This document shows, in pieces, positions 58,344 to 64,000 of a stretch of 64,000 bases of DNA (within the stretch, counting starts at the first letter, position 1; the number at the start of each line of letters is the position of its first letter). This stretch comes from Pedobacter changchengzhani. GTDB lineage: Bacteria; Bacteroidota; Bacteroidia; Sphingobacteriales; Sphingobacteriaceae. Location of the stretch: NCBI RefSeq assembly GCF_004354365.1, contig NZ_SJCY01000002.1, forward strand, positions 62,001-126,000, written 5' to 3'. A program made the translations under genes and the position numbers. The notes beneath the pieces were generated by a model, which saw only the letters and a program-made list of their open reading frames with translations, did not search any database and was not told where the DNA came from.

Positions 58344-59894
58344 TTGGTAAAAGAATTAATTATAAATTCGACTCCTGCCGGAGTTACCATAGCGTTGATT
58401 GAAGACAAACAACTTGTTGAGCTTCATAAAGAACAAATAAACAATAACTACGCTGTAGGCGATATTTATTTAGGCCGCATAAAAAAAATTATGCCCGGCT
58501 TAAATGCTGCGTTTGTGGATGTTGGTTATGAGAAAGATGCTTTTTTGCATTATTTTGATCTTGGCCCTCAGGTACAATCTTTAATTAAGCTAACTAAAAT
58601 CAAGCGTAATGGCTCGGTTACAGGCACACTATTAGATAATTTAAAACTCGAAACCGATATAAATAAGGCCGGGAAAATATCTGATGTGCTTAGCAAAAAC
58701 ATGCTCCTACCTGTACAAATTGCTAAAGAACCAATTTCTACTAAAGGGCCACGTTTAAGTTCCGACCTATCTATTGCCGGCAGGTATGTAGTATTGGTAC
58801 CATTTTCCAATACTATATCCGTATCAAAAAAGATAAAAAGTAATACTGAGCGTAATCGCTTAAAAAAGATTATTGAGAGTATTAAACCAAATAACTTTGG
58901 TGTAATTATCAGAACGGTTTCTGAAGGAAGAGGTGTAGCCGAAATGCAAAAAGATTTATTAGATCTTATTGCTAAGTGGGAAAACTTCATCAAAAAATTG
59001 CCCGATACTGAGCCCTCTAAAAGGGTTTGGGGAGAGATGGATAGATCATCTACTCTTATTCGTGATATTTTGAATCCTGATTTTACAAACGTTTTTGTAA
59101 GTCCGCCAGAATTGTTTGATGATATTCGTTCGTATGTGCACGATATTTCGCCAGAAATGGAGAAAATTGTTAAGCTGTACAAACAAAAAGAACCGATTTT
59201 TGAACACTTTGGTGTAGAGAAGCAAATTAAAAATGCTTTCGGCAAAACGGTAAACTTGCCTGGTGGTGCTTACTTGGTAGTAGAACATACTGAAGCGCTC
59301 CATGTTATTGATGTAAATAGCGGTAACCGTACGGCTAGCAAAGAAAACCAGGAAGAAAACGCTTTACAGGTAAATAAAGAAGCGGCCAAAGAAATTGCTC
59401 GACAGTTGCGTTTGCGCGATATGGGTGGCATTGTTGTAATCGATTTTATTGATATGCACAAGGCAACCAACCGCAAAATGCTTTTCGATTATTTACGGGA
59501 GCTGATGCTTCTAGATCGTGCAAAGCATACCATTTTGCCCCCAAGTAAATTTGGTTTAGTGCAAATTACTAGGCAACGTGTTCGCCCAGAGATGAACATT
59601 GTTACTGTAGAAAAATGCCCTGCATGTGATGGTACCGGCACAATTAAAGCAAGTATTGTTTTAATGGACGATATTGAAAACAACTTGAATTATATTTTGC
59701 GCGAGCAGAATGAAAAAGGTGTAACGCTACGTGTGCACCCCTATATTGAAGCTTATATTACGAAAGGTATTTTGAATTTACAACGCCGTTGGTTTTTTAA
59801 ATATGGCCAATGGATCAAAGTAAAATCTGAACCATCGTATTATTTAAATGAATTTCATTTTATATCGTCGAAAGACGAGGAGATAAAACTTTAA
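58344..59894 (+). CDS. rng: Ribonuclease E/G family protein (RNase G)
   Basis: A 516-residue endoribonuclease for rRNA maturation and mRNA decay. It starts with VKELIINSTPAGVTIALIED and has the S1 domain (GDIYLGRIKKIMPGLNAAFVDVGYEKDAFLH), an RNase H-like/5'-sensor region, the catalytic DVNSGN...IDFIDM acids, and the Zn-link CPACDGTG, with the small domain after it. The start is TTG: no ATG occurs before residue 49, and homology begins exactly here. The length matches RNase G rather than RNase E. It follows the COX24 gene by 157 nt, which hold the structured leader. Confidence 0.95.
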   Translation: MVKELIINSTPAGVTIALIEDKQLVELHKEQINNNYAVGDIYLGRIKKIMPGLNAAFVDVGYEKDAFLHYFDLGPQVQSLIKLTKIKRNGSVTGTLLDNLKLETDINKAGKISDVLSKNMLLPVQIAKEPISTKGPRLSSDLSIAGRYVVLVPFSNTISVSKKIKSNTERNRLKKIIESIKPNNFGVIIRTVSEGRGVAEMQKDLLDLIAKWENFIKKLPDTEPSKRVWGEMDRSSTLIRDILNPDFTNVFVSPPELFDDIRSYVHDISPEMEKIVKLYKQKEPIFEHFGVEKQIKNAFGKTVNLPGGAYLVVEHTEALHVIDVNSGNRTASKENQEENALQVNKEAAKEIARQLRLRDMGGIVVIDFIDMHKATNRKMLFDYLRELMLLDRAKHTILPPSKFGLVQITRQRVRPEMNIVTVEKCPACDGTGTIKASIVLMDDIENNLNYILREQNEKGVTLRVHPYIEAYITKGILNLQRRWFFKYGQWIKVKSEPSYYLNEFHFISSKDEEIKL

Positions 59895-59914
59895 TATAAA
59901 TACTTATTACTAAG

Positions 59915-59946
59915 CGCTTGATTTCTTTACGAAATCAAGCGTTTTT
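59915..59946 (+). terminator. Intrinsic terminator after rng
   Basis: An 11-bp perfect stem (CGCTTGATTTC 59915-59925 / GAAATCAAGCG 59931-59941) with a 5-nt loop and a following T-run. Confidence 0.92.
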
Positions 59947-60302
59947 AGTTTTGAGGGGATTGATTTTGAATTTAATTAGACTAATTGACCTAAGTTTGAT
60001 AATTATTTCGTTAAAAATCATGCTTCATTAGCGCTATAATTGGGCTTAATGTCTTGCTGTTCCGAATTCTCGGGATAAGCATCTTTCCTGCTACAAAGAC
60101 CCTGAACTAAATTGAGGGTAATGGCCGCTCTAACCCAAAACCGATTTAGACTCTCGAAAGTAATATATGATTATAAACTTCAGCTTAATACGCTGTGACG
60201 CCAAATTATATTTTGCACATCATTTTGGGTTACTTACACAACCATATTTGGCTATACGAATATCTTCAGCTCAGGATCGGTTCTGTTTGTTATTGACCAC
60301 AA

Positions 60303-60414
60303 TTTTAACTACCTAAACCCGATAGAAATGGAAAGCCCCAGATTTTTCATCTGGGCTTGTAATGGAAAGCGGGAGGGTACGCTAATAGTAGCAGTGCAAT
60401 TGCTTTTCTAAAAA
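60303..60414 (+). repeat. CCCG/CGGG structured spacer element, copy C
   Basis: The most compact copy. The 5' block is CTAAACCCGATAGAAATGGA, the central hairpin is AGCC-CCAGAT / ATCTG-GGCT, then AATGGAAAGCGGGAGGGTAC, and the tail AGTGCAATTGCTTTTCTAAA aligns with copies A2 and B. Confidence 0.8.
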
Positions 60415-60511
60415 CTTAAAACCATTGACAAAAAAATCACACTTTAATTTATTTATGCACCATTTAGAAATAATGTTTAGAAAAACAGGGTTAGTTCTAC
60501 GGTTGAAACCT

Positions 60512-60519
60512 TAAATTTG
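60512..60519 (+). promoter_or_regulatory. -7 element TAAATTTG before radA
   Basis: It matches TAnnTTTG. Transcription would begin near 60526, about 16 nt before the TTG start, which supports that start. Confidence 0.55.
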
Positions 60520-60541
60520 TTTTATAAAATCTAAAATCAAA

Positions 60542-61918
60542 TTGGCAAAAACTAAAACGGCATTTTTCTGTCAGAGTTGTGGTTACGAATCGGCAAAATG
60601 GCTGGGCAAATGTCCGTCATGTAGTAATTGGAACACGTTTGTAGAAGAAATAGTAGAAAAAGGTGCGACATCTGTGCCGACTTGGAAAACAGAAACCACA
60701 TCGCGCAAATTAAGTAAACCAAGCAAAGTAGATGAAATCAAATCGTCATCGGAGCGGAGAATTTTAACTGGCGACAAGGAACTTGACAGAGTTTTGGGCG
60801 GTGGATTAGTTGAAGGATCTTTAGTTTTAATTGGTGGCGAACCTGGCATAGGGAAATCTACCTTAATGCTACAACTTGCTCTAAATTTGAAAGGGAAAAA
60901 GCTCCTTTACATTTCTGGCGAAGAAAGCGAACAGCAAATTAAAATGCGTGCAGAGCGGATTACAGAAAGTCCATCGGCAGAATGCTACATTTTAACAGAA
61001 ACATCAACACAGAATATTTTTAAGCAGATTGAGGTTTTACAGCCCGAGATATTGGTGGTAGATTCCATCCAAACCTTGCATTCATCTCACATAGATTCTA
61101 CGCCAGGAAGTGTTTCGCAAGTGCGCGAATGTACTGCAGAATTGCTTCGCTTTGCTAAAGAAACAGGCGTACCGGTATTTTTAATTGGTCATATAACTAA
61201 AGATGGCGCTATTGCAGGCCCGAAAATTTTAGAACACATGGTAGATACGGTTTTACAATTTGAGGGCGATAGGCACCATGTTTACCGTATTTTACGTTCG
61301 ATAAAAAACAGGTTTGGTGCTGCTGCAGAGTTAGGGATTTATGAAATGCAGGGCACGGGCCTAAGAGAGGTTTCCAATCCATCAGAAATTTTATTATCGC
61401 AAAGGGATGAAGAGTTAAGCGGAATTGCAATTGCCGCTATGCTTGAAGGCGCTCGCCCAATGTTGATAGAAACGCAGGCTTTGGTGAGTACAGCCGCTTA
61501 TGGCACACCGCAACGTTCGGCAACCGGTTTTGATACCAAAAGAATGAATATGCTTTTAGCCGTGCTTGAAAAACGCTGTGGGTTTAGGTTGAGTACACAA
61601 GATGTTTTTTTAAATATTGCAGGTGGCATAAGAGTTGAAGACCCGGCGATTGATTTGGCTGTGCTCATCGCAATTATTTCTTCTCATCAGGATATTGCTG
61701 TTTCATCTAAAAATTGTTTTGCTTCGGAAGTGGGCCTCTCGGGAGAGATTAGAGCAGTAAATAGAATTGAGCAGCGGATTGCGGAGGCAGATAAGCTAGG
61801 TTTTGAGCGGATTTATATTTCGAAATACAACTTAAAAGGGATAGATATTTCAAAATATCAGATTGAGATTAAAGCCGTGAGTAAAATTGAGGAAGTTTTT
61901 GGTTTAGTGTTTGGATAA
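60542..61918 (+). CDS. radA: DNA repair protein RadA
   Basis: A 458-residue RadA (Sms), a RecA-like ATPase that promotes branch migration. It has the N-terminal zinc finger (FCQSCGYESAKWLGKCPSC), Walker A GGEPGIGKST, the RadA-specific KNRFG motif (SIKNRFGAAAELG) and a C-terminal Lon-protease-like domain (VFLNIAGGIRVEDPAIDLAV). The start is TTG at 60542: homologues begin with M-A-K just before the zinc finger and no ATG is available there. A -7 element 22 nt upstream agrees. Confidence 0.96.
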   Translation: MAKTKTAFFCQSCGYESAKWLGKCPSCSNWNTFVEEIVEKGATSVPTWKTETTSRKLSKPSKVDEIKSSSERRILTGDKELDRVLGGGLVEGSLVLIGGEPGIGKSTLMLQLALNLKGKKLLYISGEESEQQIKMRAERITESPSAECYILTETSTQNIFKQIEVLQPEILVVDSIQTLHSSHIDSTPGSVSQVRECTAELLRFAKETGVPVFLIGHITKDGAIAGPKILEHMVDTVLQFEGDRHHVYRILRSIKNRFGAAAELGIYEMQGTGLREVSNPSEILLSQRDEELSGIAIAAMLEGARPMLIETQALVSTAAYGTPQRSATGFDTKRMNMLLAVLEKRCGFRLSTQDVFLNIAGGIRVEDPAIDLAVLIAIISSHQDIAVSSKNCFASEVGLSGEIRAVNRIEQRIAEADKLGFERIYISKYNLKGIDISKYQIEIKAVSKIEEVFGLVFG

Positions 61919-62245
61919 CAGATTATTGCGGGTATAAATTTCCACATAAAATAATAAATACGGGGAATTTTATGCACAAAGTCATTTTTTTAAGTAGTTA
62001 AATTCACTTTATTTTTACGCCACAATTAACTCATATACAGTTATATAAGTATATTTTACATCATTTATATATTTTGGTTCGAGCTTTGCATAACGTATTA
62101 TGTTGTACATCATGGGATGTGATCTATAACAATAGGGATGATTTTCCTCGTTAGTGTAAACTAACGAGGATTTTTTTTGCCCATTCTCTTGAAAAAATTT
62201 CAATATCTTTGAATTAGAAATTCAACCCGATAAACCCTTAACATA
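61919..62245. other. Spacer between radA and the DUF4920 gene
   Basis: No gene is supported. It contains the terminator at 62145-62178 and a -7 element TATCTTTG at 62204-62211. The first 220 bp are AT-rich without clear structure. Confidence 0.55.
62145..62178 (+). terminator. Intrinsic terminator
   Basis: A perfect 10-bp stem (TCCTCGTTAG 62145-62154 / CTAACGAGGA 62161-62170) with a 6-nt loop and eight T. The TCCTCGTT/AACGAGGA arms also occur in the spacer hairpin at 10011-10029. It sits over 220 nt past radA and right before the DUF4920 promoter. Confidence 0.88.
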
Positions 62246-62707
62246 ATGAGAAAATTGATTTTTAGTTTAGGCTTTTGCCTTTTAACAATTGCAGCATTTT
62301 CGCAAACCGATTATAAAGGCCAACAGTTTGGCGAAGGTGTAAAGACTGGAAATGTTAATGCTGTAGCAAACATTGAAAGCAAAATGGGCGACAACAAAAC
62401 TGCCGAAATGAAAGTTGAAGGTAAGGTTGTTGAAGTTTGTAAGAAAAAAGGTTGTTTTATGGTTTTGGAAACCGCCAATGGACAAGGTATGCGCGTTACT
62501 TTTAAAGATTATGCTTTCTTTATGCCGAAAGATATTGTGGGTAAAACTGTTGTTTTAGACGGTATTGCGAAAAAACAAACCATTTCGGTAGAAAAGCTGA
62601 AGCACTATGCTGAAGACGCGCACAAATCAAAAGAAGAAATTGCTAAAATTACGAAGTCTAAAAATGAATTGGCTTTTGAAGCAAAGGGTGTTGTAATTTT
62701 GGATTAG
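62246..62707 (+). CDS. DUF4920 domain protein, secreted
   Basis: A 153-residue protein with a cleavable signal peptide (LIFSLGFCLLTIAAFSQ). The mature part matches the DUF4920 pattern: KVEGKVVEVCKKKGCFMVLE, then MRVTFKDYAFFMPKDIVGK and an ISVEKLKHYAEDA segment. The Cys-x4-Cys pair near residues 70-75 could bind metal or form a disulfide. Its role is unknown; the fold is probably a small OB-like barrel in the periplasm. A TATCTTTG -7 element lies 34 nt upstream. Confidence 0.85.
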   Translation: MRKLIFSLGFCLLTIAAFSQTDYKGQQFGEGVKTGNVNAVANIESKMGDNKTAEMKVEGKVVEVCKKKGCFMVLETANGQGMRVTFKDYAFFMPKDIVGKTVVLDGIAKKQTISVEKLKHYAEDAHKSKEEIAKITKSKNELAFEAKGVVILD

Positions 62708-62804
62708 TAGATTTAGGAACGAAGAGTAAGGATATTGAATATTTTATTAAGCGTATCAAAAATCCAATTTACAGCAAAGCCTTGGTTACAAGTTAAACAA
62801 TTAA

Positions 62805-62963
62805 ATGATGATTAAAAGTTTCATAGAAAACAAGTGGGTTAAAGCAGTGGCATTTTTAATCTTTTTCTCTACATTAATGATTGCTTACCAAATCGGAAGA
62901 AAAGATGGGGCTTCAAAAGCTCGAAAATCACCTGCGCAACAAACTGTAGTTAACAAAGACTAA
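62805..62963 (+). CDS. 52-residue single-pass membrane protein
   Basis: A short open frame with ATG at 62805 (a second ATG at 62808) and TAA at 62961-62963. It encodes one hydrophobic helix (AVAFLIFFSTLMIAY, about residues 14-28) followed by a basic tail (GRKDGASKARK). The positive-inside rule puts the tail in the cytoplasm. It is 97 nt after the DUF4920 gene and may share its transcript. No family is recognised; good hydropathy and charge order argue for a real gene. Confidence 0.6.
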   Translation: MMIKSFIENKWVKAVAFLIFFSTLMIAYQIGRKDGASKARKSPAQQTVVNKD

Positions 62964-63157
62964 TATGAAATTAAATCAAGTTCGTACATTTTATCCATAA
63001 TTTTTATCGTTTTTGTGCTGGGGGAAATCGTTGAATCTTATGGCAGAAGCGTTGCGAAAAACCCCCGACTAATGAGTTGATAAGAGGCTAGCTGACATGG
63101 TTGGAAATCATTACCACCTTTTAGTGTATTTCGATACTTAATTTTAAAACAAGTAAA

Positions 63158-63943
63158 TTGATAAGTAGATTTCCTAAAAACATCGTTCAAACACTCGGTC
63201 TTATTGCCTTTGGTTTTATACCAAGCGTTTTTTTAGTTGCGATTCAAGCAATGGATCTAGTTCATATCCCCGAGCAAATATTTAATAGTACATTATTTGT
63301 AGCACTTTCCCTATCCATAATATTCTTTTACGTTTGGAAAAATAAAAGAATATTCACCTTCAAAGATTTATTTGCTTACAATAATCCCAAAAGAATAAAA
63401 TTGCTTTTTTTCTTTCTCTTAATTATGATTATTTTTCAGTTAGGAGTTGAAACACCCATTTCAAGATTTATAAGTTTTCATGTAAAAAAATCCAGTAATA
63501 TTTCAAACCCATTTAATAATTTACCAGCAATGATTGGGGCAGTAACTTTAGCACCCTTTTTTGAAGAAATAATTTTTAGAGGGATAATTCTCCGTGGCTT
63601 TTTAAGTAACTATAAACCTGCAGTGGCAATTATTATCTCAACAACAATTTTTGCATTGGCACACGGTGCACCAAATTTAATTTTTGGGACTTTTTTTCTG
63701 GGGTTGTTATTTAGTTATTTATTTTATCTAACTAAAAGTATAATACCTACTATGTTTTTTCATAGTATTTCGAATGTCATCGGTTTGTCTATAGGTTTTC
63801 TACTATTCAAAAATTATAACCAATGTAGAGTAGAAAAAACATATGGAGATTATACAATTGCCATTTTATGCATCAGCTTGATAACTGTTGTATTTTTTGG
63901 TTGGTTACTTTTAAAGAAAAACAGAGCAACAGGTATAAAGTGA
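63158..63943 (+). CDS. CPBP family intramembrane glutamic endopeptidase
   Basis: A 261-residue polytopic protein of the CPBP/Abi (CAAX-protease-like) family. The catalytic motif EEIIFRG (Glu-Glu-x3-Arg) lies in the middle, followed by FALAHGAPN with the second-motif His and by a third conserved His in MFFHSISNV. These residues form the membrane-embedded active site. Substrates range from prenylated proteins to signalling or bacteriocin-immunity targets; none can be assigned. The start is TTG at 63158, since the first ATG would delete the first membrane segment. Confidence 0.87.
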   Translation: MISRFPKNIVQTLGLIAFGFIPSVFLVAIQAMDLVHIPEQIFNSTLFVALSLSIIFFYVWKNKRIFTFKDLFAYNNPKRIKLLFFFLLIMIIFQLGVETPISRFISFHVKKSSNISNPFNNLPAMIGAVTLAPFFEEIIFRGIILRGFLSNYKPAVAIIISTTIFALAHGAPNLIFGTFFLGLLFSYLFYLTKSIIPTMFFHSISNVIGLSIGFLLFKNYNQCRVEKTYGDYTIAILCISLITVVFFGWLLLKKNRATGIK

Positions 63944-64000
63944 TATTAGCAGATAATTAGAATACTATTGTGCCTAAACATAAAGCCGGTAATCAGAGAT

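Larger units (their letters stand above)
59895..60541. other. Gene-free spacer between rng and radA
   Basis: No gene is supported. It holds the rng terminator (59915-59946), about 350 bp of degenerate sequence with small inverted repeats (for example GACCCT...GAGGGT around 60098-60120) that may be decayed repeats, and the CCCG/CGGG element copy C (60303-60414). The radA -7 element TAAATTTG is at 60512-60519. Confidence 0.6.

Noticed and set aside
59950-60300. Possible decayed gene or transposon between rng and radA
   Set aside because: Short inverted repeats and degenerate sequence are present, but no reading frame or transposase motif could be supported on either strand.
62015-62203. Minus-strand open frame of 62 codons between radA and the DUF4920 gene
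   Set aside because: It spans a perfect intrinsic terminator and has no recognisable motif.

Overview
The window reads as chromosomal DNA of a Bacteroidota bacterium, most likely Sphingobacteriaceae (Pedobacter-like). The evidence is the AT-rich sequence, the Bacteroidota promoter type (TTTG, 18-22 nt, TAnnTTTG) before several genes, the near absence of Shine-Dalgarno sequences, and family content typical of the phylum (DUF4270 lipoprotein, DUF4920, COX24-type mini-protein, OmpA with a thrombospondin type-3 linker, Ala/Glu-rich rpsB tail, very long infB). No rRNA, tRNA, CRISPR array, prophage or intact insertion sequence was seen. Species assignment is inference.

Layout. 0-5 kb: an edge-truncated unknown gene coupled to an agmatine-deiminase-like enzyme, an AddB/RecB-type nuclease, and a two-gene nucleotidyltransferase cassette that could be a toxin-antitoxin pair. 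5-10 kb: pdhB, tex and a DUF4160/DUF2442 pair, separated by repeat-rich spacers. 10-13 kb: rplM-rpsI-rpsB-tsf. 13-20 kb: lipocalin, an O-antigen-ligase-like membrane protein, pyrH-frr, an ABC exporter and a small PLDc_N membrane protein. 20-28 kb: MFS transporter, ridA-rarD-recG operon, ompA-like porin, pepP, meaB. 29-41 kb: a surface-glycan locus with seven glycosyltransferases of several families, an MsbA-like exporter, glf (UDP-galactopyranose mutase) and an acyltransferase. 41-46 kb: rimP-nusA-infB on the minus strand. 46-55 kb: small envelope proteins, acyl-CoA dehydrogenase, panC-panD with a flippase-like membrane protein, a GT5-only glycogen-synthase relative, DUF4270 and glmS. 55-64 kb: ssb, mutY, HU, a TPR protein, a 29-residue COX24 protein, rng, radA, DUF4920, a 52-residue membrane protein and a CPBP protease.

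How the genes fit together. Much of the window is core information processing: ribosomal proteins, EF-Ts, RRF, IF-2, NusA, RimP, RNase G, Tex, RecG, RadA, MutY, SSB and HU. It is interrupted by one accessory block (about 29-41 kb) that probably assembles a galactofuranose-containing surface glycan. The MsbA-like exporter may flip the lipid-linked product, and the separate ligase/polymerase-like protein at 14-16 kb may act on such glycans.

The least explained material is non-coding. Four related copies of a structured spacer element share CCCG...variable hairpin...CGGG ends. Several spacers hold arrays of about four degenerate 7-nt units, some folded into palindromes and one inside the tex reading frame. 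There is a terminator-like hairpin between a good promoter and rimP, and an 11-bp perfect palindrome upstream of the acyl-CoA dehydrogenase gene. Two genes (rpsB, infB) carry real Shine-Dalgarno sequences in a lineage that mostly ignores them.
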